DNA of 64,000 nt from Plutella xylostella (lineage: Eukaryota > Arthropoda > Insecta > Lepidoptera > Plutellidae): NCBI RefSeq assembly GCF_932276165.1, contig NC_063991.1, forward strand, positions 487,001 through 551,000, read 5' to 3'. The position numbers and the translations under genes are program-made. How positions within the stretch are numbered: the first letter of the stretch is position 1; each line of letters begins with the position of its first letter. Positions 1-9,774 of the stretch are shown here, piece by piece. The notes under the pieces were generated by a model. The model saw only the letters and a program-made list of their open reading frames with translations, had not been told where the DNA came from and made no database searches.

Positions 1-217
1 CCCACCCCAAACTAGGCAGAGCCTGTAATATGGGTATCGGACAGGTGATATTTGTACACAAATATATAGATAGATACATCTTAAATATAAATATAAACAC
101 CCAAGACCCGAGTACAAATATCTGTCACTAAACAAATATCTGCCCCAGCCGGTAAGCGAACCCGGGACCTTCGGCATAGCAGTCAGGGTCACTAACCACT
201 ACACAATATTCTGACAA
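1..217 (-). repeat. tRNA-headed SINE, left copy of the A/B duplicated block (cut by window edge)
   Basis: On the minus strand this reads as a tRNA-like head (GTAGTGGTTAGTGACCCTGA, then a B-box-like GGTCCCGGGTTCG) followed by an AT-rich body and the motif TTACAGGCTCTGCCTAG. The same sequence recurs at 29,271-29,487 with very few differences. It sits in the intron before the first visible exon of zinc-finger copy A and marks the left visible part of the recent A/B duplication. Confidence 0.75.
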
Positions 218-249
218 TATACATACACATACATCCATCCTGACGTCCC

Positions 250-825
250 TCAGCAGGGACAAAGGGCTTTGAGAAGATTTCTCCATCTGACTCGATCTTG
301 GGCAGCGGCTGCGAGATCCTCCCACTCCATCCTCATAACCTTTGCCTCACTCTCCACAGAACGTCGCCAGGTTGTTTTTGGGCGGCCTCTTTTACGGCTT
401 CCAGGTGGCTGCCAGGTGAGTATGAGCTTCGAAGGAGTTTCTCCAGGTCTTCTAAGGGTATGCCCCAGCCACCTCCATTTTCTAATGAGGATTTCTTGGT
501 CGATAGGTTTCTGCTTGGTCAGTCTCCACAGTTCCGCGTTCGAAATGGTTCGTGGCCAGTAAATCCGCAGGATTCGCCTTAAGCATTTGTTGACAAATAC
601 TTGTAGCTTGCTGGATAGGTCTTTCCGAACGAACCATGTCTCGCAACCGTATAACAGGACTGACTTCACGTTAGACTCGAAAATCCTCACTTTTGTTCGC
701 CGGGTGATGACGCTGGAGCTCCACACTGGTTTCAACTGGGCAAACGCGCCTCTTGCCTTGTTCAGACGACTCTCTATGTCCAAGTCTGTCCCACCTGTTG
801 GATCTACTACTCCCCCTAGGTAAGT
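250..825 (-). CDS. RTE-like LINE ORF, displaced C-terminal part
   Basis: Starts with YLGGVVDP, which continues directly from VNKFT at 6,959, about 6.1 kb away on the same strand. The roughly 190 residues include LLYGCETW, a Cys-Leu-Arg-Arg segment (KCLRRILRIYW), RKWRWLGHTLRR and the basic RKRGRPKTTWRR, all typical of the region after the RT domain in RTE-like elements. The stop is at 250. There is no frame damage apart from the insertion, so the element was probably intact when it was interrupted. Confidence 0.85.
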   Translation of the reverse strand, partial: TYLGGVVDPTGGTDLDIESRLNKARGAFAQLKPVWSSSVITRRTKVRIFESNVKSVLLYGCETWFVRKDLSSKLQVFVNKCLRRILRIYWPRTISNAELWRLTKQKPIDQEILIRKWRWLGHTLRRPGETPSKLILTWQPPGSRKRGRPKTTWRRSVESEAKVMRMEWEDLAAAAQDRVRWRNLLKALCPC

Positions 826-1185
826 AATAATAATAATAATAATAATAAGTTTATTTGCCAAAAAGAAGAACACATGTACAAACAGTAGGTATATAGGTAC
901 AATGGCAGAGAGTCTACAGTAGAAATATGGGGTAGTAACCCCTAAACTAGGCAGAGCCTGTAACTTAGGGGATACTTAAATATCCTTAATTGCTACCGGT
1001 ATGCAACACACATTACTACATGGATTTACGTAGGACATTAATTGGATTGAATTTTTGGGAGAAACATAATAATTTAAATTTAAAGTTAACTTATGTTACT
1101 GAAATAAATAAACAATGAACAATGATATTATATAAGCCAAGATATAACTAAATTTTACATACAAAATACTACTTATCTAAAACTA

Positions 1186-4113
1186 TTACAATAAAGTTTT
1201 GAGCAAATCCTCAATCTCTTCATAGGTTAAGGTTAGCAAAAGTGTTGTGACCTTTCTTTTACACTCAAAGTTATTTGTGTGATAAATATTGATCATTTTA
1301 TTTATCTTATTATAGAGTCGAGAGCCTTGAATATCGTAATTTTGACTGGAAAACTTCAACCTGTGCTTAACAGTCGGGAAAACATTTTTGCCTATACGCG
1401 AATTACTTATGGCAGTGAGATGTTCAGATGTAATTGATTTGTGTTTTCGTAATACTGTTTTTTGAATATATAATTTCCTAACTGACAACACGCCACATTC
1501 TGAGTACAGTGCAGCAGTTGGATATCGGAATGGTTTAAACATCAACACTTTTAGAAGCGCGCGTTGAGCACGCTCAAGCTTCAGTAACAGTGTTTTCCCG
1601 GCTCCTCCCCATGCACTTATACAATAGGTAAGATTAGATTCTACTAGGGCAAAATATACCATTTTTAATGTAGAGAAGTCAGCTGAGCGACGGAGATTTT
1701 TAAATATGGCTATTAGTTTTCTGACCCTGTTTGTAAGAGCTTCTATGTGTGCATGCCATTTAAGTTTCTCGTCAATATAAACGCCGAGGTATTTGGCACT
1801 AGTAACCTTAGTTATGGGAATACACGAACATATAGTGCCGTTATTGCATCTATGGGCTATGATGGAATAATTTGGTGGTGGTTGTTGGGAGTTCAATAAT
1901 GCAAAAGCGACATATTGTGTCTTCTTAATATTTAAAGTGAGCAAGTTGGTAGATAACCACTGTTGTACCCGTCGAAGGCTGATCTCCGCACTCTCCTTAA
2001 GTTCCGACCAATCAGTGCCGTGGATGACAATAGCTGTGTCGTCGACATAAGTGAATATTTCAGAATTTGACAGTTGAAGGTTACATAGCTGATTGATATA
2101 AAGTTGAAAGAGAGTGGGGCCGAGAATACTGCCTTGTGGGACACCATAGGAGATACCTTCTTCGACACTTATAAGAGACTCAATCTGAGATACCTGCTTT
2201 CGGCCATTAAGGTAGTCGCAATAAATATCGACGCCTCTAACTCCTGCTTGCTCAATCTTTTCCACAAGGAGCGGGATAGAGACAGAATCGAAAGCCTTAG
2301 ACAGGTCTAGGAATACAGCAAGACATTTACGTTTCTTATCGATATGCTGAACAATTGAGGAGGTCAATGCAATAACAGCGTCTTCGGTAGACCTTCCAGA
2401 CCTGAAACCGAACTGTTTATCAGAAATAATACTGTTTTTATTCATGTAGTTTACGAGGGTGTTATTAAGAATTCTCTCCAATATCTTAGACAGAGCTGGG
2501 AGAACCGATATTGGTCGGTAGTTGTCGACACTGCCTCTATCTCCCGCCTTGTGGATTGGGTGAACAATCGCCTTTTTAAAGGCATCTGGAAAAACTCCAG
2601 AATCTACTGCCAAGTTGCAGATATATGCAATAGGTGGAACAAGAGTAGCTCTGGAGGCCTTGATAATTCTTGCTGAGATTTTGTCCCAGCCCACAGCGCA
2701 GTCATCCCTAAGATTGAGTATCTGGGTTTCGATATCACTGTAGTCGGATTTAAGTATTACCAGAGAGTCTTTAGGGGTACAGCAGGATGGAGGATCTTTA
2801 AATTTACCTAAGTTAGGAATTTTTGATGCAAGATTTCCGCCTACATGTGCAAAGAATTGATTTACGGCATTTATAGAGAGTGAAGGATCGGAGCAACACT
2901 TAAGCAATTCTTTTGAGGATTTAAGTGTTTTTTTCAGGTTAGCAATTGATTTTATTGTTTTCCATAGAGCTTTACAGTTGTGTTTAGTTCTTGCCAATTC
3001 GTTTTTTTCATAGTTGGTTTTAATTTTTCTTAGTAAGTTAGTACAAAAATTTCGATACCGTTTGTAAGTGATGCTTAATATGATATCATCCGGAGTTTTT
3101 TTTAGTTTGCTGTGCATGTTATCGCGATTTTTTAAACAACGTAGAAGGCCCGCAGTCATCCATGGTTTCAGGAGGCGGTATTTTGTTGGAACTATGCTGT
3201 ATTTGGTGTTCTGCTCAACCACGTTGGATATAATGCTGATAAGGTTGTTTGTAGCAATGTTGACATCCGAAGTATCAGTTACATTGGAAAAATCGCAAGC
3301 AAGCAGGTCCCTTTGTATCGCCTCATAATCTATACAGGTTTTGTATTTGCCCGTCGCCGTTTTCGTTTTAGCACAGTCGATACTTAATAACACCGGGGCA
3401 TGATCGGTTATGCTTGTCTCAATAACCATAGTAATTGATGAGATGGGTGATCGAAGAATGACATGATCCAGACAGCTTTCTTCACGAGTTGGGTACAAAT
3501 GGGCAGGCAAGAGCCCATGAGATGCAGTTAGGTTTAGGTAGTTGTCGCTATGAGAGTCTTGTTTGTCATTTATTATGTTGATGTTTAAATCACCCACTAT
3601 AGCTAGAGTTTTATAAGACTTTAGATTGTTAAGGACTGTATCTAGGCTGGCTATGAATTGATCTGTATTTTTGTATGACGGAGATCTGTAGATAAAGACA
3701 AACACCATATCTAACCCAATTTTAACAGTCATACAACTTCCCTCTACAAACAGAGGTTCAGATACACAGCATTTCAGATTCTCTTTTATGTATATGACCA
3801 AGCCATCGTTTTGATTGCTATGAATTTTAGATGAGTGAGTTTCATAACCGTTTATTTGTGGAATGATGGAGTTAGTGTTAGCTTCGAGCCAGCATTCAGT
3901 AAGGGCAATTATATCATATTCTAGTTTGTGCTGTGATAGTATCGTAAGCAGCTCATAAAAATTCTTGTTGATGCTTCGAATGTTGAGATGTAAGATGTTC
4001 AGAGGCGATTTGTGTTGCCCGATTAAATTAACACAATTTTCTAATGTACAAAGGTATGAGTTAGACACGGCAAGATTGTCAATTTCTGACATAACATCAT
4101 TATTGTTAATCAT
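1186..4113 (-). CDS. CR1-like LINE ORF2 (endonuclease + reverse transcriptase), intact
   Basis: 975 codons without a break. The endonuclease occupies roughly residues 40-250 (LNIRSINKNFYEL, LTECWL, IYRSPS, VGDLNINI, TDHAPVLLSI). The RT occupies roughly residues 470-760 (VHPIHKAGD, YRPISVLP, FGFRSGRST, LDLSKAFDSV, GVPQGSILGP) and the active site is YVDD, a conservative variant of YADD. The C-terminal tail after about residue 800 has no RNase H motif. The ATG lies only 10 bases from the inner TIR element, so the 5'UTR was cut almost at the start codon. The intact frame suggests a young copy. Confidence 0.88.
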   Translation of the reverse strand: MINNNDVMSEIDNLAVSNSYLCTLENCVNLIGQHKSPLNILHLNIRSINKNFYELLTILSQHKLEYDIIALTECWLEANTNSIIPQINGYETHSSKIHSNQNDGLVIYIKENLKCCVSEPLFVEGSCMTVKIGLDMVFVFIYRSPSYKNTDQFIASLDTVLNNLKSYKTLAIVGDLNINIINDKQDSHSDNYLNLTASHGLLPAHLYPTREESCLDHVILRSPISSITMVIETSITDHAPVLLSIDCAKTKTATGKYKTCIDYEAIQRDLLACDFSNVTDTSDVNIATNNLISIISNVVEQNTKYSIVPTKYRLLKPWMTAGLLRCLKNRDNMHSKLKKTPDDIILSITYKRYRNFCTNLLRKIKTNYEKNELARTKHNCKALWKTIKSIANLKKTLKSSKELLKCCSDPSLSINAVNQFFAHVGGNLASKIPNLGKFKDPPSCCTPKDSLVILKSDYSDIETQILNLRDDCAVGWDKISARIIKASRATLVPPIAYICNLAVDSGVFPDAFKKAIVHPIHKAGDRGSVDNYRPISVLPALSKILERILNNTLVNYMNKNSIISDKQFGFRSGRSTEDAVIALTSSIVQHIDKKRKCLAVFLDLSKAFDSVSIPLLVEKIEQAGVRGVDIYCDYLNGRKQVSQIESLISVEEGISYGVPQGSILGPTLFQLYINQLCNLQLSNSEIFTYVDDTAIVIHGTDWSELKESAEISLRRVQQWLSTNLLTLNIKKTQYVAFALLNSQQPPPNYSIIAHRCNNGTICSCIPITKVTSAKYLGVYIDEKLKWHAHIEALTNRVRKLIAIFKNLRRSADFSTLKMVYFALVESNLTYCISAWGGAGKTLLLKLERAQRALLKVLMFKPFRYPTAALYSECGVLSVRKLYIQKTVLRKHKSITSEHLTAISNSRIGKNVFPTVKHRLKFSSQNYDIQGSRLYNKINKMINIYHTNNFECKRKVTTLLLTLTYEEIEDLLKTLL

Positions 4114-4123
4114 TTATGACAAT

Positions 4124-6601
4124 GGTATCGATTCTGAAGGGCACATTCTAATTTTAACGCTGTCAAAAAACGCTTACATTCTCTCTAAATTTATTTGGCA
4201 TTCTGAAGGCACCGTTTATCTCCAAAATTAGAGACGTCACTTTAAATTTTGAATCTGACAGCGTTAAAACTATTCAACTTAGGTTAGATGGTCGAATTGG
4301 TATTCTGAAGGTGCCATTTTTAGCGCTGTCAACTTAAAATTAGCAACTTTCTTCCTAATTTTAAAAGGGGTCTAAACAGGTGCCTGTTAAAATTATACTA
4401 AAATTTCTAAAAGTAAAACCGTGAAATATATGGGAAATTGTTGTTGTAGGTGCATAAATATGGATTTAACTTAGAGCTGATGTGTTGATTAAGCATGTAA
4501 AGCTAATTGCAACGACGCTAACTTATTATTTTTTGCGAAACTACGATGTGAAAGTGACTCTGTTTTGTCATATTATTATTTCTGATCTTTGGACTGAATG
4601 ACTGAAAAACGTGTTACTGGCAAGGTATGCATGAACCGGGTTGCTTAAAACAACTTAAGTTATAGTTCTAGGTCTAAAAATTAATCAACACAGCTACCGA
4701 TCTACTTCACGAATAAACTAGCCCTAACACCTCGGCTTTCCTTTTCCAAACGGACCGGCTCTACATACATGAGGAACACCTTAACCTTAACTCACCTACC
4801 TGTGTACCTATCTAACTCTCTACTTACTCCTTTCAACTTGTAAGAACATTTTACTCAAAGTGGTCTCTACATAGCTCAAATATTTAACTACCTATTTTGT
4901 TACAGGAAAAAACAAGTTATACCTACCTACCTAGGTTACCTTTTATCTGAAAAATATGCCTGACTTTAAGAAACTATATAGGTACTTACTACCATACTAT
5001 TACTTTTTATGAAAGAAGAAATACATTTTATGGACGTAAAACTTTATTTGGGTGAACACAAACACACACAACACACACTGGTTGAGTAATTTTTCTGACA
5101 CCAATACTTATACACAATTGCTTGATTTAATTTCTGTATTTTATTTCCATTATCCTTCTAGTTAGTAGGTAGGTAACTAGGTGGTCTGATGATCGTTTTA
5201 GTATTGTTGTCCTGGAATTAATACCTTGAATCCAGCGTTTCATGTTTAGTTTATGGGTGTGGTTGATTTTTCATTTTCTTTGTTGTTGTCACTGAAAAAT
5301 AAAGTAAGTATAGGTAAGTTGTATGGATAGTTGACAGAATAAGCTTATCCTTATAGGTACCTATTTACACAAAACTTTAAATAATAGAAACGAAAACACT
5401 AGAACACAAACATAAGTAACCAGATAGTAGTCCAGATGCCCAACTGATAAAAATATTTCCTTAGATTTTACGTAGGTAACTTCCTAAAATAAATCGTAAA
5501 CTTGCACACAAGCACCTTATCGATTTTACAATTGCATATTGCAAACACAAACATAATAATTTATAATAGATGTTTGTTTTGTATTGTAAAGACGTAACAA
5601 AAATACTTTAAAAAAATAGCGGCAAACTTTTCGGCGGAAAATTCAATATGGCGGTGGTGGCGCGTGGCGCCGCGCCGGCGGCGGCGCGCCTCTCTTGCAG
5701 TCCAGCGCGCAACGCGCATGCGCCATAGAGATGTACCTAGTGCAATGTTACTTGCTTCCGAACTATGCTTGAATGAAAAAATAATCGATGCTGGATCGAT
5801 TCCTGGGTAGGTACTTTTATTATAATCATATGCGTTTTTGGTAAATATAAATACGTACACATCGGAAATACACTTAAGTAAGTACCTACTGATAAGGTAT
5901 TTGTGCTTTTGTAAGTAGGATACCTATTCGATACTTTTCATATTCTTATATGAATATCATCCCTTACACAGTCATCTACTTAAGTATATAACGTAACATC
6001 ATCATCAACTATTAAACATTTAAGTAAGTAAGTACTTACATTAAATATCGTGGATAACACATAGATGTAGAACTTAGTACCTACTTACATACTTTACTGA
6101 AAAACTATTGTTTAAAATATTCTAGTGCAATAATCGATTATATTCGATTATTCTCACTATTTTTTCAACTTACCCCATCTCTACTCTATTATATTTTTTT
6201 AAATCACTCGGAAATGTCCATAGAACATCATAGAAGCATTTTCTAGCCAGAGTTACCAGTTGCAATAATGAATTATGAATATGTTACATAAATAATTGAA
6301 ATTATCACGAAAACCAATATTAATGAAGGGTATTTAATCCTTTTAATTATTTTCAACTAATATTTAGTATAATTAAATTTATTTGGAGTACTTTAAGTTT
6401 AAAAAAGTTAATCGATATTTTCGATTGTAATATCCTTAAGTACATGGCCACACTCATTTTAAAGACGTCAAATGAGCCTTCTAAATTTAGTTGGCCGCTA
6501 AAATCGTTGCCTTCAGAATAGCAAAAATTAGCGCTGTCAGTTAAATTAAGAGATTTTAGCTCATTTTAAAATTAGGAAGTGCGCCCTTCAGAATCGGTAC
6601 C
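4124..6601. mobile_element. Non-autonomous TIR DNA transposon, innermost of the nest
   Basis: The ends form an inverted repeat, GGTAYCGATTCTGAAGGGC, flanked by AAT on both sides (4,121-4,123 and 6,602-6,604), which fits a 3-bp target duplication. The core ATTCTGAAGG recurs just inside the left end (about 4,200 and 4,300), and reversed near the right end (about 6,510), as subterminal repeats. The interior is AT-rich with no credible transposase. A GC-rich block lies at about 5,630-5,725. The 3-bp AAT target and GG start would be compatible with PIF/Harbinger-like elements, but that is weak; the class is unresolved. Confidence 0.72.
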
Positions 6602-6958
6602 AATATATAACTCCAGTGACAAGCTAGCCGTTCACATATACGAGTACGAGTTGGGTTACTGACTACTATAACTAACCGTTTAGATGCAATATGAAGCGAC
6701 AGGAAAGTAAAAAATAGAGTAGGTACAAAAGTAAGGTCACTGTTTTTTGAAAGAAAATAAAGATAATTTATTCTACAGCGTGTTATGTTTGAGCTAACTT
6801 TCAGCAGTAATGTAAATTGAGAAGTAGGATCGCTCATCTTATAATTATTTTTTTTATACAATAAAGATAATATGAATATGACATGTACAGTGATTATGTT
6901 GATATTTTTAAATAAAGTTATTGCAAACATTATGAAAACTGACCGATTAATGTAGAGT

Positions 6959-9349
6959 GAATTTATTAACCCTTTCAACGTCGACGCCATTGATTTGGAG
7001 CGGCTGGTCATCAAGGGACCGAAGGCGCATCTCCTTGGTTTTCCCAATATTGATGCGAAGACCTTCTTTCGCCGCTTCCGTGGCAAGGTCGTTTGTTTTG
7101 GACTGAAGGTCAGAACGACTTGTAGAGAACAAGCACAGGTCGTCTGCAAAATCTATGTCTTCCAGGTGCTTATTCTCAGACCAGGGTAAGCCCCTTTGAC
7201 ATTTGCAAGTCACTCTACACATCACGTCGTCTAGAACAATAAGGAACAGAAGCGGAGACAGCAGACACCCTTGCTTAACACCTGAAGTCACTGGGATGGG
7301 ATCAGTGAGACGGCCTTTATGCATCACTCTACAGGAGGACCCTTCATACAGACACTTGATGAGTCCGATGATCTTCTCCGGTATTCCTCTCTTTTTGAGT
7401 ATGCGCCATATACTGGACCACTTCACTCGGTCAAATGCCTTCTCAAAGTCGACGAACAATGTGAAGATCTCACATTGCATTTCGTTGCATTGCTCGAGAA
7501 TCATTCTGACAACGTTTACTTGGTCTGTGCATGATCTGCCTGGTCTGAAACCACCCTGCTCTTTTCTCAAGTGTGTGTCCACTGCACCCGCCATCCGACT
7601 CAGCAGTATTTTGCACAGGATCTTCGAACACACCGGCAACAAGTTGATACCCCGCCAATTCGCACAACACGATAAATCGCCTTTCTTTGGTAGCTTCACT
7701 AAGACACCTTCTTTCCAGCTGTCCGGTACTTGTTCTTGTTCCCATATCGATGTCAGTAGCGGAAACAACACGTCTGCAGAAACTTCTGCATTGGCTTTCA
7801 GAGCATCGATAGGTATAGCGTCGATGCCAGGTGCTTTTCGGTTCTTTAGCGATTTTATTGCTGAAGCTATTTCAAGCCGTGTTGGAGGCTGGATATTTAT
7901 GTCGAGACAGTATTGGTGACTGTTACTGTCTATATCCTCCTCTGCCACATCTGCGTGCGACGGTTGTGGAGCTTCAAAAACCTCGCTGAAGTGATGCTGC
8001 CATCTTAGAAGCTGGTCTCCCAGTGTTACTAAGAGCTTACCGTCCTGGCTCTTTATGGGTCGGTCTTTACTGGGTTTGCGGCACAACTCTTTCCCTGCTC
8101 GGTACACTTCTCTGGTGTTCCCAGTCATGGCAGCTTTCTCTGCTCTACGAGCGATAGACTCAGCCCAGCGTCGCTTATCTTTTTTAAGGCTACGTTTGAT
8201 GTCGCTTTCGCATAAGAAGTATTCGTAGGCTAGCGCTTCTTTAGCATCGTGATCCTGCTCTGCGTTCAGCTGACCTTTGATGGATTTGCGATTTTGGATT
8301 TTATCCCACGTCTCGTTTGTGATCCATTCCTTCCGAGAATACTCCTTATACCCTAACACTTCCTTGCAGCAATTTTGTAACACGTCGCTAAGCTGGCCCC
8401 AGTGCTCTTCGATCGGAGCTTCGTCTATGGCTAGAGAGAAGTATCTGTTGTGGAGCTCAACGCCAAATCTTTGTTTTACGTCGGGATCCTGAAGTTTGTC
8501 AACGTCGAAAGGTTTGTTTGTTGGTGTTGATCTCTGTTGAGCGTTTGCTATCTTCAGCTTGATCTTAGCGACGACAAGGTGATGGTCACTATGCACGTCC
8601 GCACCTCTTTTATTTCTAACGTCTAACAACGAGTGCCTCCACTTTCTACTGATCATAAAGTGATCTATCTGGTTTTCTGTTCGCCGATCTGGCGAAACCC
8701 AGGTCACCTTATGGCAGTTCTTGTGCGGGAACACTGATCCACCAATAACAAAATCGTTTTCGCAGCAAAGCTCCACAAGCATATCTCCATTTTCGGATCG
8801 ATCTCCTAGAGCATGTTTTCCTACCCATGACTCTATGCCTCTGTTGTCACAACCTATTTGAGCATTAAAGTCACCCATGCACATCACTATATCCTGCTTT
8901 TTAATGGCTTTCAATGTGGAATTCAACTGACTATAAAAAGTTTCCTTTTCTGCCATATCAGCCTTGTTAGTGGGAGCATAACATTGGACAACCGTAATTT
9001 TCCTCACCCTTGACATAAAGCGGGCTGTCATTATGCGCTCAGATACCGGGTTCCAGTCTAATAAACTCTTCTGGGCATTTCTGCTAAGCAATAATGCTAC
9101 TCCTGCTTCATGCTTGTCCGGTTTGCCGGAGTATAGGAGAGTCATGTCACCCACTCTTTCTTCTCCGAAATCCTTCCATCTTGCCTCTGAGATGCCCATA
9201 ATATCAAGTTGGTATTCTGTCATGTACTTCGCTACTTGATGCACTCTGCTCTCTTCGCGCATTGTTCGCACATTCCATATGCCAATCAGAGTCCGTTTTT
9301 TCGCGCCAAAAGTCTGTTGTTTAGAATCAGTCCGTTTATTTCTTCTCAA
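6959..9349 (-). CDS. RTE-like LINE ORF, 5' part (AP endonuclease + reverse transcriptase)
   Basis: About 797 codons in an open frame. The N-terminal third is an apurinic-type endonuclease: GIWNVRTM, ISEARW (catalytic Glu), CYAPTNKA, MGDFNAQIG (Asp/Asn) and SDHHLVV (Asp-His). The reverse transcriptase follows with FVDFEKAFDRV, GVKQGCLLSPLLF and the DFADDL active site. The protein would nick the target and copy its own RNA into it. The frame is intact up to VNKFT, where the nested CR1-like LINE starts; the remaining C-terminus lies at 250-825. I took the first Met of the frame; the true start could be slightly different. Confidence 0.88.
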
Positions 9350-9774
9350 AGTTTCAGTAATTTAATGGATTTTCAGCTATATGAGTAATTAGCCCATAGT
9401 AGCCTAGTCTGCTAGTAGGGCTGCTACTTTACAAGCGTACAGACACGCTTTGCAGAATTTTTAAGGGCCTTTTGCACCCCAAGGCCTATACTGCGTGGCC
9501 TCATCCAGCGATAGCTAGGTGAATGGTTATCCCGCCATTGTCTCGGTCGCCATTGCCCCGTCCGTAATCTAGCAGGGAGCACCACGGCTGTGCAGCGCGA
9601 GCCGCAGAGCCGCCGCCAGCAATTCGTACGAACCACCAGCGCGTGCAGGTGGGGATGACAATTGGGTCGGGTAGATGTTGATCCCGTTCTCCCCTTACTC
9701 CCCTTACTGACAATATATTATTCTAATATTCTGCTGCCAGTAAGTGTAATAAATGAGTTCTGTTTTGTTTCCAG

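Larger units (their letters stand above)
826..6955 (-). mobile_element. CR1/Daphne-like LINE inserted in the RTE ORF, itself split by a TIR element
   Basis: The insert separates two codons of the RTE ORF. A 3-bp AGT is repeated at the edges (823-825 and 6,956-6,958), possibly a minimal target duplication. On the minus strand the 3' end carries a run of ATT repeats at about 826-850 after a 3'UTR of about 330 bases. The 5' leader is split: 6,602-6,955 and 4,114-4,120 flank the TIR element at 4,124-6,601. Without that element the LINE is about 3.65 kb. I see no ORF1, so the 5' end may be truncated. The clade is tentative: endonuclease plus RT, no RNase H, microsatellite tail. Confidence 0.8.
222..9706 (-). 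mobile_element. RTE-like LINE, near full length, interrupted by a 6.1-kb nested insertion
   Basis: Both ends are defined by an 11-bp target duplication, CTGACAATATA, at 211-221 and 9,707-9,717. Copy B of the host gene has this site once (about 29,484-29,494), so it is an observed empty site. On the minus strand the element has about 350 bases of 5' leader, one long ORF (endonuclease plus reverse transcriptase), and a short ATGT-type tail. Removing the nested insertion at 826-6,955 leaves about 3.35 kb, a usual RTE length. The class call rests on the WNVRTM and ISEARW endonuclease motifs, the DFADD RT box and the basic GRPKTTWRR C-terminus. Confidence 0.88.

Noticed and set aside
5561..5860. 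99-codon minus-strand ORF
   Set aside because: It crosses the GC-rich island by chance; no similarity to a known protein and no splice context.
6602..6955. ORF1 of the CR1-like LINE
   Set aside because: The frame opening at 6,836 on the minus strand has no zinc knuckle, esterase or coiled-coil feature; treated as 5'UTR.
9424..9713. Overlapping 70-codon ORFs upstream of the RTE ORF
   Set aside because: They overlap in two frames in a GC-rich leader, without domains; best read as 5'UTR of the LINE.
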